A DNA stretch of 46,506 nt, from positions 1 to 46,506 of the forward strand of contig NZ_OANU01000068.1 of NCBI RefSeq assembly GCF_900089835.1, written 5' to 3'. Position 1 is the stretch's first letter. The number at the start of each line of letters is the position of its first letter. Both the position numbers and the translations under genes were made by a program. Source of the DNA: Vibrio thalassae. GTDB lineage: Bacteria; Pseudomonadota; Gammaproteobacteria; Enterobacterales; Vibrionaceae. The notes under the pieces are model-generated. The model was not told the origin of the DNA. It ran no database searches and was given only the letters and a program-made list of their open reading frames with translations. This document shows, one piece after another, positions 1 through 7,668 of this stretch.

Positions 1-209
1 CAAAGAAGGCATCTGTAACTTTGCAAAGTATGACCGACTAACCAGCTCTATAATCGAGGCTGGCAATGTATCAATAGGATTGTTGCGTAGAAGAGCTCGC
101 GGGATAAGAGATACCGAATACTTCAAACTGAAGATTAAACAGCTTTCAGTACCTGAGGTAAGTTCAATATTATACCCTTCTGTCAAGCTCATCTAAGCGG
201 AGAAGAGCC
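1..209 (+). mobile_element. Right end of an ISL3-like insertion sequence
   Basis: The first 209 bases hold the 3' end of a transposase frame followed 13 bases later by GAGAAGAGCC. Read inward from the end this is GGCTCTTCTCCGC, the type of terminus expected for ISL3-family elements (GG-C/T-TCTT). The beta-mannosidase reading frame begins directly beyond base 209, so the element sits inside that gene. The other end and the target duplication are outside the window. The family assignment rests on a short tail and the terminus only. Confidence 0.55.
2..196 (+). CDS. ISL3-like transposase, C-terminal fragment (partial)
   Basis: A frame open from the window edge encodes 64 residues ending at TAA 194-196. 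The tail contains a basic stretch, LLRRRARGIRDTEYFKLKI, which resembles the conserved C-terminal segment of ISL3-family DDE transposases (pattern E..N..I...+R.ARG.R...YFKLKI). The stop lies 13 bases inside the apparent element end, as is normal for such elements. The catalytic region is upstream of the window, so intactness cannot be judged. Confidence 0.5.
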   Translation, partial: KEGICNFAKYDRLTSSIIEAGNVSIGLLRRRARGIRDTEYFKLKIKQLSVPEVSSILYPSVKLI

Positions 210-651
210 AAGATGGTATTGGAAAAGGCAATGACACTGTTCTGTTTTTCGCTTCAATGTGGGCTGGCGTAAAGGTGATACTAATAGTGTTAACACCAAT
301 CTGAACATAAGGCTTGATGTCTATCCTACGCGCGACAAACATATTGGAAAAAGTGTCGACTTCGGTTCCGTTGATGACTAGCTTCGCTACCGTATCTAGG
401 CGAGACAAGCATAATAATAGCTGCTGAGAACCTAGCTGCTGTTGGGTCAACTCAAAGTCGCGATGTATTTGCCACTCACACTCCCGAACCCACTGAACCT
501 CTTGCTCATTACAGCCCCAGTATGGATCGTCGATAACACTCGCTTTAAGTAAAGCAGAGTAATTGTCACCTGGGATAGGCATTGTTACTTCAACTTCTGG
601 TTTTTGTTTACTGGTTAACAGCCAATCACCGTTCAGATTTATTCTCGTCAT
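210..651 (-). pseudogene. Beta-mannosidase (GH2) 5' fragment, interrupted by an IS
   Basis: About 147 native residues match the N-terminal sugar-binding domain of family GH2 beta-mannosidases: an NGDW start, MPIPGD, DPYWG-NE, VQWVRECEW, and an L-F-P-I-P ending where the family normally continues toward the catalytic barrel. Intact members exceed 800 residues, so most of the enzyme including both catalytic glutamates is missing here. The frame runs a few codons into the insertion sequence and stops at 193-195. The gene probably acted on mannosides in the cytoplasm, as no signal peptide is seen. The start ATG at 649-651 fits the family N-terminus. Two 12-bp palindromes upstream suggest a dedicated regulator. 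Confidence 0.75.
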
Positions 652-683
652 ACACTTTCCCTGATAGCTTAAAGACTTAAAAT

Positions 684-722
684 AACTATATAGTTTTATA
701 TGTACTCTTAAACTATATAGTT
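684..722. promoter_or_regulatory. Twin 12-bp palindromes, candidate operators
   Basis: The perfect palindrome AACTATATAGTT occurs at 684-695 and again at 711-722, 27 bp centre to centre (between two and three helical turns). Both lie just upstream of the beta-mannosidase start. Exact repetition of a palindrome in this position suggests a dimeric repressor such as a GntR- or LacI-type sugar regulator. The protein is not in the window. Confidence 0.5.
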
Positions 723-1002
723 ATCTAGTGAAACGAATGGGTTATGTGAACTGTTTATTTGTTGAATAATAAAAGTTTGAGCTCACCCCCAATCTCAGCG
801 TCGATGCACAGAATCTTCTCACTGAGTGAGAAGATTCTTACAGCCTCAGTAGCCCATTGTGCGGTTTTAGTCGCTCTCGATCACACTTTTGGCTAAAACC
901 ATGTATAATGCGCGGCTATCAAACCGGTGATACTCAAAGTCAGTACCACATAACTATTCGGATGGAGGCTTAGGCCCGTCTCATCAAATAAAAGGTATAA
1001 GT
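723..1002 (+). promoter_or_regulatory. Intergenic region with phnA promoter and a perfect hairpin
   Basis: Together with the operator region this is about 350 bases without a gene. It holds a perfect inverted repeat at 811-837 (13-base arms GAATCTTCTCACT around one base) and no T-run directly after it. A TATAAT hexamer at 904-909 is a plausible -10 for phnA, with no good -35. That leaves a leader of roughly 90 bases. No coding frame was seen. Confidence 0.4.
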
Positions 1003-1569
1003 ATGTCTATTGAAGCAACTATGCTTGAACGCTGCGAAAACAAATGTGAACTATGTGGTGCTGAAACGGCACTTAAGCCTTTCGCGGTGGCTCCTCATAC
1101 CCAAATCACGGTTGATCACGCGATTATGCTTTGTGACACTTGTTCAGGCCAAATTGAAAACCCTGAGACAATGGATGTTAACCACTGGCGTTGCCTAAAT
1201 GACAGCATGTGGAGCCAAGTTGCTCCTGTTCAAGTGATGGCTTGGCGTCAGCTTAAACGCCTTTCTAGCGAAGGTTGGGCTCAAGATCTTGTTGATATGA
1301 TGTATCTAGAAGAAGAAGTCGCAAAATGGGCAGAGCTAGGTTTAGATGAAAACGTTGAAAAACCACGCGATGTAAACGGCGTAGAGCTTAAAAAAGGTGA
1401 CGACGTAACAGTAATCAAAGATCTGCCGATCAAAGGCTCTTCTCAAGTCATCAAACAAGGTACTGTGATTCGTGGTATTAGTGTTAGCGCTGACGACCCT
1501 AAACACGTTCAAGGTAAGGCTAACGGTCAAGCTATGTATGTGATTGCCGAGTACTGCCGTAAGAAATAA
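1003..1569 (+). CDS. phnA: PhnA/YjdM family zinc-ribbon protein
   Basis: This 188-residue protein has an N-terminal zinc-ribbon (Cys at about 11, 15 and 18, then CDTC near 45-48) and a C-terminal PhnA domain with GDDVTVIKDLPIKGSS and a VQGKANGQAMYV-like ending. Despite the historic name, PhnA proteins are not needed for phosphonate breakdown in E. coli, and their role is unclear. It is longer than the E. coli protein of about 111 residues because of an inserted middle segment, as in other vibrios. The start follows AAAGG with suitable spacing. It is monocistronic, with a strong terminator directly after. Confidence 0.85.
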   Translation: MSIEATMLERCENKCELCGAETALKPFAVAPHTQITVDHAIMLCDTCSGQIENPETMDVNHWRCLNDSMWSQVAPVQVMAWRQLKRLSSEGWAQDLVDMMYLEEEVAKWAELGLDENVEKPRDVNGVELKKGDDVTVIKDLPIKGSSQVIKQGTVIRGISVSADDPKHVQGKANGQAMYVIAEYCRKK

Positions 1570-1599
1570 TAGCGTTCTATTAACAGTGAACGAACGAAG

Positions 1600-1624
1600 A
1601 GCGACCTTAGGGTCGCTTTTTTTG
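1600..1624 (+). terminator. Intrinsic terminator of phnA
   Basis: GCGACC-TTAG-GGTCGC stem-loop followed by seven T residues, 30 bases after the phnA stop. Confidence 0.85.
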
Positions 1625-1999
1625 TCTATAACTTAAACACGTTTCAACCAGTGCATGATCTAACCCTTCGCTCTGTCTCGAAAAAACGTATTTTGTCAGC
1701 CACTGGTCGCACGCCAAACGACTTGAGTAATGTTGTGGCTCATCCTCTCGCATTACTGATAATAAGATAACAGGCCGAGGTAAAAACGATAAACGCTGCT
1801 AGATTTTCCAGCGGCTAGTCTAGGTCAGAATAGTAGAGAGAACATCCGCAAAGTATGGGGAATTGAATAATGCAGAATAGTAGCAGTCGTAGCAAACCAT
1901 CTCATATCCAATCGAATTGCTATATTCAGTGTAGCGGCTTTAGCGTTAAGTGCTGACACGACTAATTGGTACGAGTTGGTTTGCAGGCAGTTATGTTGG
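1625..1999. other. Non-coding stretch
   Basis: About 375 bases between the phnA terminator and the small minus-strand gene. I see no convincing frame, repeat or promoter here. It could hold the 3' region of the small gene's transcript. Confidence 0.3.
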
Positions 2000-2101
2000 T
2001 TAGTCTTCAGTTTGCGACCATTCTTCGCAATCAGGTAATTCGAAGCCGATCTCCATAGCGTCTAGCCATTCGAGTGCTTCTTCGTTTGTTTGTGTTTCCA
2101 T
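2000..2101 (-). CDS. 33-residue acidic small protein
   Basis: An ATG at 2099-2101 is preceded by AAGGATGACATT, a good ribosome binding site (AAGGA, 7 bases). It opens a 33-codon frame ending at 2000. The protein is very acidic (METQTNEEALEWLDAMEIG followed by FELPDCEEWSQTED), with an amphipathic helix-like first half and a single Cys. Composition and ribosome site argue for a real gene. I do not recognise a family. It could be a peptide regulator or simply an unannotated small protein. Confidence 0.55.
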   Translation of the reverse strand: METQTNEEALEWLDAMEIGFELPDCEEWSQTED

Positions 2102-2308
2102 AATGTCATCCTTCTTACATCAAGCGCCTTTGAGTCTACGGTCCTAATTACCAGACCACGTACTACAAATCGCTTGAACACTCGTCATAGAGTTCTACCT
2201 AACCTATATGACAACAGTAAGAAACCCAAGACAAATCGACATTAACTTTGATGCAACTCATTGTTAAACGATTGCGGAGGTAATGAATACACGCCCCCGC
2301 CCCATAAC

Positions 2309-2347
2309 TGTACACAATTATATACAGTTAATAAATATTAGTTTACA
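2309..2347 (+). promoter_or_regulatory. Paired TyrR boxes of tyrP
   Basis: The strong box 2309-2326 reads TGTACA-CAATTA-TATACA against the consensus TGTAAA-N6-TTTACA. A weaker box follows 3 bp later at 2330-2347 (AATAAA-TATTAG-TTTACA). The weak box ends 6 bp before the putative -35. Adjacent strong and weak boxes are the known arrangement at E. coli tyrP, where TyrR activates with phenylalanine and represses with tyrosine. TyrR itself is not in the window. Confidence 0.65.
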
Positions 2348-2353
2348 TTTCGC

Positions 2354-2382
2354 TTGTGATTTAGGTTATTACACTGCATACT
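2354..2382 (+). promoter_or_regulatory. tyrP promoter
   Basis: TTGTGA at 2354-2359 and CATACT at 2377-2382 with a 17-bp spacer. It lies directly downstream of the TyrR boxes and gives a leader of about 85 bases. Confidence 0.5.
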
Positions 2383-2403
2383 CTTCGAAAATTCAGCATT
2401 AAT

Positions 2404-2419
2404 AACTCGATATCGAGTT
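2404..2419 (+). promoter_or_regulatory. 16-bp perfect palindrome in the tyrP leader
   Basis: AACTCGATATCGAGTT lies just downstream of the predicted -10. It could be an operator or an RNA hairpin in the leader. There is no T-run, so it is not a terminator. No known regulator is assigned. Confidence 0.35.
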
Positions 2420-2472
2420 TTCGTTACAACGATAATGCAAATCACCCTACAAGCTGTAAAGTAGAATGTACA

Positions 2473-3714
2473 ATGAAATCTAAAGTTCTAGGAAGTACCC
2501 TTATAATTGCAGGTACCACGATAGGTGCCGGTATGCTTGCCCTTCCAATAGCATCTGCCGGAATTGGTTTTGGCACCTCTTTATTGCTCATGCTCGCATT
2601 ATGGGCATTAATGGCATACACCGCCTTATTAATGGTCGAACTGCATCAATATGCCGATCATTCTGCGACACTGCATACTCTTGCTAAACAAGTTCTCGGC
2701 AACAAAGGCAAATACGTGGCAAGTTTCGCCGTACTGTTTTTGTTCTATGCGTTGTGTGCTGCCTACATCGCTGGTGGCGGAGGCCAGTTTGCAGACCGTC
2801 TAGATGCGATACTTGGCATACGTTTATCAAGCACTGCAGCTACTCTTCTCTTCACCGTTCTCGTCGCTCTAACGGTTACTATTGGTACTCATGCGGTTGA
2901 TAAACTCAATCGCGTCCTATTTACGCTAAAGCTTATTGCCATGGGTAGCGTGCTATTCTTGTTAGCACCTAATCTTACTCAAAGCTATTTAATGAGCATG
3001 CCTCTGCAACAAGGTCTGATCATTGCCTCGATTCCAGTTATTTTCACCTCTTTTGGTTTCCATGGCAGTATTCCTGCTATCGTTAACTACCTTGAGGGCG
3101 ATACTAACGCTTTGAAAAAAGCCATTATCATCGGTTCCAGCTTACCGCTTGTTATCTATATTTTTTGGCAAATCGTAACCTTAGGTGTGGTGCAACAGAG
3201 CACGCTTATCGCCAATGCAGGTCTATCAAACTTAATTGGATTGCTTGCCCAGGCCGTTCACGTGGACAAGTTAGCGACCATTATCGGCATCTTTGCTGAT
3301 CTTGCCTTAGTGACGTCCTTCCTCGGTGTTAGCTTAGGGCTGTTTGAATACTTGAGAGATATCGGCAGAAAATTAGCCGCAAACGGGTCTTCAGAGCCAA
3401 GCAAAACCCAACCTTTATCGTTTTCGAAACGTGCATTAGCCGCACTCGTCACGTTCTTACCGCCACTTTGCTTTGCTTTATTCTATCCACAAGGTTTTAT
3501 TACGGCATTGGGTTATGCCGCTATCGCGCTTGCTGTACTGGCGGTATTCCTACCAACCGTCATGGTGGCAAAAACTCGTAGACAGTCAGTCAACCAAAAC
3601 GGTTACCGAGTGGGAGGCGGTGCCATTGCACTCTACACATCCATGCTATTTGGCGTCGTTATCGTGTTTTCTCAGCTATTGGTAACATTTAAGATCCTCC
3701 CTGCTCTCGGTTAG
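2473..3714 (+). CDS. tyrP: Tyrosine-specific permease TyrP
   Basis: This 413-residue inner-membrane permease belongs to the hydroxy/aromatic amino acid permease (HAAAP) family and imports tyrosine with protons. The N-terminus AGTTIGAGMLALPIASAG, the central PLQQGL-IASIPVIFTSFGF stretch and the ending AFYPQGF/ALGY-like region follow TyrP rather than Mtr or TnaB. About 11 hydrophobic segments are seen, and the length equals that of the family. The upstream TyrR boxes support the tyrosine assignment. The ATG has only a weak ribosome site. An intrinsic terminator lies about 75 bases after the stop, so it is transcribed alone. Confidence 0.9.
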   Translation: MKSKVLGSTLIIAGTTIGAGMLALPIASAGIGFGTSLLLMLALWALMAYTALLMVELHQYADHSATLHTLAKQVLGNKGKYVASFAVLFLFYALCAAYIAGGGGQFADRLDAILGIRLSSTAATLLFTVLVALTVTIGTHAVDKLNRVLFTLKLIAMGSVLFLLAPNLTQSYLMSMPLQQGLIIASIPVIFTSFGFHGSIPAIVNYLEGDTNALKKAIIIGSSLPLVIYIFWQIVTLGVVQQSTLIANAGLSNLIGLLAQAVHVDKLATIIGIFADLALVTSFLGVSLGLFEYLRDIGRKLAANGSSEPSKTQPLSFSKRALAALVTFLPPLCFALFYPQGFITALGYAAIALAVLAVFLPTVMVAKTRRQSVNQNGYRVGGGAIALYTSMLFGVVIVFSQLLVTFKILPALG

Positions 3715-3790
3715 TGAAGTGATCGATATCACATTTAAAATGAGCCAAGCTATATGTATTTCATAAAATGTCGATATCATACCAAGATTG

Positions 3791-3815
3791 AAGGCCCTCA
3801 ATGAGGGCCTTTCGT
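3791..3815 (+). terminator. Intrinsic terminator after tyrP
   Basis: AAGGCCCTC-AAT-GAGGGCCTT stem followed by a T-rich tail (TTCGTTTT). Confidence 0.8.
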
Positions 3816-3858
3816 TTTATTAGTCTATTCAAATAACAATATCACTCCCGGGGTTATC

Positions 3859-5295
3859 ATGAGAGAAGTGAAATTTAGAAAGATCGACGCCTTATTCATA
3901 AAGATGTCGATCAATGACAAAATGTGGGTGCTTTTCGCCCTCTTTTTTTCCGCACTTACCTTTTCAGCGGTTGGTCGTTACCAAGACAGCATCTCAAGTG
4001 CCGAGCAGCAAGCCATCACTAATGCTGAAGCCAAGCTCTCTGGGTATTTAGAAGCGAGCGCAGCGTTTAAACACACAGACTTTTTGAAAAGCGTCAACGT
4101 AGTGAAGTCTTCCGGTCAATCCTCTTCGATTAACAATGGTATGGTGACTGCAACAGCAAGAGGAATGGACGGTACGATGTACAGCCTGACTACATCTGCC
4201 CTAATGCAAATCGACAATGCGAAGTCTCAGGCGCTTACCTCTTTAGCCCTCAGTTATCTTTGGCTTGTGCCATTTGCAATCTTTAACTATTGGTTAGCCA
4301 CATTCCTAGGTGGTGCGCTATTTACTCTATATTCTACCACTCAGAAAATTGCTGAAGGGGATCTGACTTCTCGACTTAACTTTGTCGCTGGTCGAGATGA
4401 GTTTGGGACAATTGGTGTAGCGCTCGATCGCGCCATGGATACCTTAACTGAGCTTGTCACCACAGTAAAATCATCAGCCACGAGTCTTGAAGAAACCGCT
4501 TCTTCTTTCCAACAAGAAATGGCAAAGAGTAATAATCAGATCAGCAATCAATACGCTTCTCTCGATTCCGTTGCCACAGCAATGGAGCAAATGACAGCCT
4601 CTGCCCAAGAGGTCTCCAACATTTCTCGTCAATCAAATGAACAAGCCGAAGAGGATACCAAGCAAGTTGAGATAAGCTATCAGCGCGTCCAGCAAGCGAT
4701 CAACGACATTAATCAATTGTCAGCCTATATTGAAGAGGCCTCTCATTCTGTGGCCGCGTTAACAGACAACACGACTCAAATCAACGAAGTCATCACCACC
4801 ATCAATGCCATCTCTGAGCAAACTAACCTACTTGCTTTAAATGCTGCCATTGAAGCAGCACGAGCGGGTGAGCAAGGTCGCGGTTTTGCTGTTGTGGCTG
4901 ACGAGGTTCGTACTCTGGCAGGAAGAACCCAAACTGCGACGGTTGAAATTCAAGCGATGATTGAAAAGCTTCAGTCGGAGAGCCAAAACATTGCGGCTAT
5001 TACCCAACAAACTGTTGAACAAGCAGATTCAAGCAGTGCTTTGATCGCAGAAATTGGTCACGATGTGAACTCAATCGCTGACTCATCTCGTGCAGTTATG
5101 GATATGAGTACACAGATTTCCACCTCTGCAGCGGAGCAAAGCGCTGTGGCGGCCGAAATAGCAGCAGAGTTAAGTGGTATTCGTATCCAGTCTGGGACCA
5201 TTCGCGAAGTGGCAGAACAAAGTGAAGTTGGTGTGACAAACTTATCCAAAGCGAGCAAAACGTTGGGTGAAGTACTCACTCGGTATCGTACCTAA
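3859..5295 (+). CDS. Methyl-accepting chemotaxis protein
   Basis: This 478-residue chemoreceptor has a first membrane helix near residues 21-38, a short periplasmic part of roughly 90 residues, a second helix around 135-160, a HAMP linker (about 160-210), and a long coiled signalling domain. The hairpin tip contains the conserved [20 protein letters not shown] run and [15 protein letters not shown]. It signals to CheA/CheW at the inner membrane. The ligand cannot be inferred from the small sensor part. The start at 3859 follows a GGGG-containing site; an internal ATG at codon 16 is an alternative. It is monocistronic between terminators. Confidence 0.9.
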   Translation: MREVKFRKIDALFIKMSINDKMWVLFALFFSALTFSAVGRYQDSISSAEQQAITNAEAKLSGYLEASAAFKHTDFLKSVNVVKSSGQSSSINNGMVTATARGMDGTMYSLTTSALMQIDNAKSQALTSLALSYLWLVPFAIFNYWLATFLGGALFTLYSTTQKIAEGDLTSRLNFVAGRDEFGTIGVALDRAMDTLTELVTTVKSSATSLEETASSFQQEMAKSNNQISNQYASLDSVATAMEQMTASAQEVSNISRQSNEQAEEDTKQVEISYQRVQQAINDINQLSAYIEEASHSVAALTDNTTQINEVITTINAISEQTNLLALNAAIEAARAGEQGRGFAVVADEVRTLAGRTQTATVEIQAMIEKLQSESQNIAAITQQTVEQADSSSALIAEIGHDVNSIADSSRAVMDMSTQISTSAAEQSAVAAEIAAELSGIRIQSGTIREVAEQSEVGVTNLSKASKTLGEVLTRYRT

Positions 5296-5331
5296 TTCAT
5301 ACTCAGCATGACTCATTGAGTTCATCGACAA

Positions 5332-5356
5332 AAAGCCAGCATATGCTGGCTTTATC
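5332..5356 (+). terminator. Intrinsic terminator after the chemoreceptor
   Basis: AAAGCCAGCATATGCTGGCTTT is a near-continuous palindrome followed by a short AT-rich tail. The rest of the gap up to 5597 contains no frame I can support. Confidence 0.65.
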
Positions 5357-5597
5357 AATACTGTAACCCATAATATAAAGCCGAGGGTGAGACCTAGATA
5401 GATGTACCTGACATTGAGCTTTTAACTGGCAGTTTCTTCTTTTGGTCAGCATATCTATTACCCCTATACCGACTCACGCCAGCTATTAGTGATATAAGTC
5501 GCATTAGCGGATGAAAACAAACGGTTTTCCACTCTAAATATTTGAGCTCGTATTACTATTAGGAGATTCAAACTAACTTTGAGTCGTTTGGGAAAAT

Positions 5598-5810
5598 ATG
5601 ACACATAAAAAATCACAAGAAGCCTTAGCAGGGCTATGTCCCGAGTGCGGAGCCAACGAAGGCTTGTTATCTGAAGACAACGAAACATTCTTGTGTGCAG
5701 AGTGTGGCTATTACACTTCGGAGCTGACTAAACAAACTATAAAAAGCTTCCACCGAAAATGTAACTCAAAGTCTTTAAAACCGCTTACTTTGAGCTGTTC
5801 TGTTCACTGA
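5598..5810 (+). CDS. Small zinc-ribbon protein (hypothetical)
   Basis: A 70-residue frame contains two CxxC knuckles, CPEC near residue 14 and CAEC near residue 33. That is a classical single zinc-ribbon spacing, with an acidic loop between (SEDNETF). The function is unknown; such proteins often bind nucleic acid or partner proteins. The last 20 residues look unlike the rest and overlap the 3' end of the convergent HAD gene by 26 bases, so the original C-terminus may have been shorter. The ribosome site is weak. A real gene is likely because of the paired CxxC pattern. Confidence 0.5.
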   Translation: MTHKKSQEALAGLCPECGANEGLLSEDNETFLCAECGYYTSELTKQTIKSFHRKCNSKSLKPLTLSCSVH

Positions 5811-6447
5811 TATGTTCAACCACTTGCTTCATTGATGTTAAGCACGTCGCACTATTTTGCTCATAGTCACAACAGGTGGCAAAATGGATCGTTCTGATTC
5901 CTGCTGCTATTCCCATTTTGACACCTTTTGAGGTGTCATCAATATAGAGACACTCATTCGGCAAAAAGCCCATCATAGTGACTGCATATTGAAGAAGATC
6001 CGGCTCAGGTTTCCAACTGTTAGCATCAAAGGCCGAGATGACTTTACCTTGAAACTTTTCGCTCAATCCAACAATTGAGAGCATTTTTTGCGCTTTAGAT
6101 ATGGGGCTATTCGTGACGACACAGTATTCAATGTTTTGTTGGTCCAGATGAGATAACAGCTCTAATGCACCTTCCATTGGTCTGAGTTTTTGGTCAAACA
6201 AACGTTGTGTTTCGTTTCGGTAGATGGGCTCTAGCAAATCTAGTGATACATGACTTTGAGTGAGTGATTGGGCAGAAGAGAGGACGTCGGCTATCTTGCC
6301 ACCAGCAAAATTATCCGACACCGCTTCTAAGCTTAACGATACACCTACATGCTCAAACGTAGCAACAATCGCCTCACAACATAACCTTTCACTATCGACC
6401 AGTGTTCCATCACAATCAAACAACACACACTTTACTTTTGACATCAA
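5785..6447 (-). CDS. HAD-superfamily phosphatase (YieH-like)
   Basis: A 220-residue HAD hydrolase of the beta-phosphoglucomutase-like subgroup. Motif I is FDCDGTLVDSE (residues about 9-19), motif II VVTNSP, and motif III a conserved Lys in SWKPEPD followed by the acidic motif IV YIDDT. A helical cap of about 75 residues sits between motifs I and II. The closest family I recognise is YieH, a 6-phosphogluconate phosphatase of E. coli, but these enzymes are promiscuous and the substrate is not proven. Two ATGs are in tandem; either can be the start. It stands alone. Confidence 0.75.
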   Translation of the reverse strand: MMSKVKCVLFDCDGTLVDSERLCCEAIVATFEHVGVSLSLEAVSDNFAGGKIADVLSSAQSLTQSHVSLDLLEPIYRNETQRLFDQKLRPMEGALELLSHLDQQNIEYCVVTNSPISKAQKMLSIVGLSEKFQGKVISAFDANSWKPEPDLLQYAVTMMGFLPNECLYIDDTSKGVKMGIAAGIRTIHFATCCDYEQNSATCLTSMKQVVEHISEQNSSK

Positions 6448-6568
6448 ACACCCAGCCTTACAACACTTATTTTTCGTAGAATATTAATATACTTCTACGA
6501 TCAATTTGTGGGGTTAGGCGTGAGTTTTTATATATTATTTAACTTGATGAGTGAAACTTCCAAGCAGA

Positions 6569-7069
6569 TCACCGTTTTTCAATCCAAAGCTCAGATTCTT
6601 TTGCAATATCTAAGGTTTGTATTAAAGAGGGGATAATCGCCAAAGGATTGGTATTTTGTTGGTTGCCACAAACGACAATATCAGAAAACAGAACGACCGA
6701 TTGCTCTTTACACATAATCGTCGCGGCACAAGGCTCTGTATTATCAAAGCCCACATACAAGTCGTGCGTCTCATCTAAAATTATTTGTGCGAAAAACTCT
6801 ACAACAGCATTTTGATGCTGCTCTACAGACCAACGTTTCGCCTGTAACAAAGCGAACATAACGGTGAGTCTATGAAAATCTACTTTATGCCACTCTATGT
6901 TCAATGAATCATCAAACTCAGGCTCAAGTGAATCTAAGTAGTTGCTCGACAAAGACTCCTGATATAATTCCCGCCCCTGGACACTTTCGGGAGTTGGGAA
7001 ATCAACATCTATCTGGCTCGCTAGCCATTGATTTTTGTTGCTATACAGTCGTTCGGCGACATTTTTCAT
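6569..7069 (-). CDS. Conserved hypothetical protein
   Basis: A 166-residue soluble protein with an AGGA ribosome site six bases before its ATG. It is acidic, with a long predicted helical middle (VMFALLQAKRWSVEQHQNAV) and a C-terminal alternating hydrophobic stretch. I recognise no domain. There is no signal peptide or membrane segment. It diverges from the CreA-like gene, sharing about 75 bases of promoter region. The codon pattern and ribosome site make it a likely real gene. Confidence 0.6.
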   Translation of the reverse strand: MKNVAERLYSNKNQWLASQIDVDFPTPESVQGRELYQESLSSNYLDSLEPEFDDSLNIEWHKVDFHRLTVMFALLQAKRWSVEQHQNAVVEFFAQIILDETHDLYVGFDNTEPCAATIMCKEQSVVLFSDIVVCGNQQNTNPLAIIPSLIQTLDIAKESELWIEKR

Positions 7070-7143
7070 AATAATCCTGTTCGATTTTTCGAGTAACCTT
7101 AGTTATGGTATACAAAAGCGTTAATAAAAAGGAATGCTCTACT

Positions 7144-7620
7144 ATGTTAAAAAAGCTCTTGTTGGTCCCGGCTCTGACACTCGCCTTATATGGGTGTGGT
7201 GATAAAGAGGTGGGAGATGTATCGCTGGGTATGTTCACATTAAAAGATATCAAACTCAATACTCTAACCGATCCTATTGTTACAGGAGTCACTTGCCACA
7301 TCGCAAGTATTGAAGCTGATTTGAGCCTTTCTGACCCGAGTGATAGCTCTATTTCGTGTCGACAAACTGGTAAAATTACGCCAGAAATGATCGCACAAAT
7401 AGATAAGTCGAAATCGGGTGAAGTGGTATTTAAGAAGTCCAAGAGTATCTTCTTTAAAAGTATGAAGGTACGTCGAATTTTTGACATAGAAAATCAGACA
7501 CTTATGTACCTATCCTATTCTACTAAAGAAACATCTGGAAGCTTTAAACATAGCTTGTCGACAGTGCCTCTTTGGAATACAGCGGCCTACGTCGAACAAC
7601 CGGTAGAAATCGCACCGTAA
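7144..7620 (+). CDS. creA: CreA-family lipoprotein
   Basis: The likely start is the ATG at 7144 (MLKKLLLVP...), which has AAAGGA upstream and opens directly into a lipoprotein signal ending ALYGC. Residues 13 codons further upstream do not belong to the family. The mature part matches E. coli CreA: a DP-I/V-GVTCHI segment, a DSSISCRQTGKI segment with paired cysteines, GEVVFKKS, and a C-terminal YLSYSTKETSGSFKHSLSTVP. CreA is a periplasmic protein of unknown role. Here the Cys lipobox suggests membrane anchoring. Length is 158 residues, normal for the family. Confidence 0.8.
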   Translation: MLKKLLLVPALTLALYGCGDKEVGDVSLGMFTLKDIKLNTLTDPIVTGVTCHIASIEADLSLSDPSDSSISCRQTGKITPEMIAQIDKSKSGEVVFKKSKSIFFKSMKVRRIFDIENQTLMYLSYSTKETSGSFKHSLSTVPLWNTAAYVEQPVEIAP

Positions 7621-7628
7621 AATGAAGC

Positions 7629-7655
7629 GGGTCATTCTACTGAGCTAGAATGGCC
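7629..7655. terminator. Possible terminator between creA and the GGDEF gene
   Basis: Inverted repeat GGGTCATTCTA / TAGAATGGCCC with one G-U type mismatch, sitting between two convergent genes. T-runs are weak on both sides. Confidence 0.45.
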
Positions 7656-7668
7656 CCTCGATTCATGA

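Noticed and set aside
3718..3732. GTGATCGATATCAC after tyrP as a possible CRP site for the chemoreceptor.
   Set aside because: It lacks the correct 6-base spacing and TGTGA/TCACA match and is upstream of the tyrP terminator.
7041..7487. A 148-codon minus frame over the CreA-like gene.
   Set aside because: The plus-strand lipoprotein with lipobox and CreA motifs is clearly the real gene.
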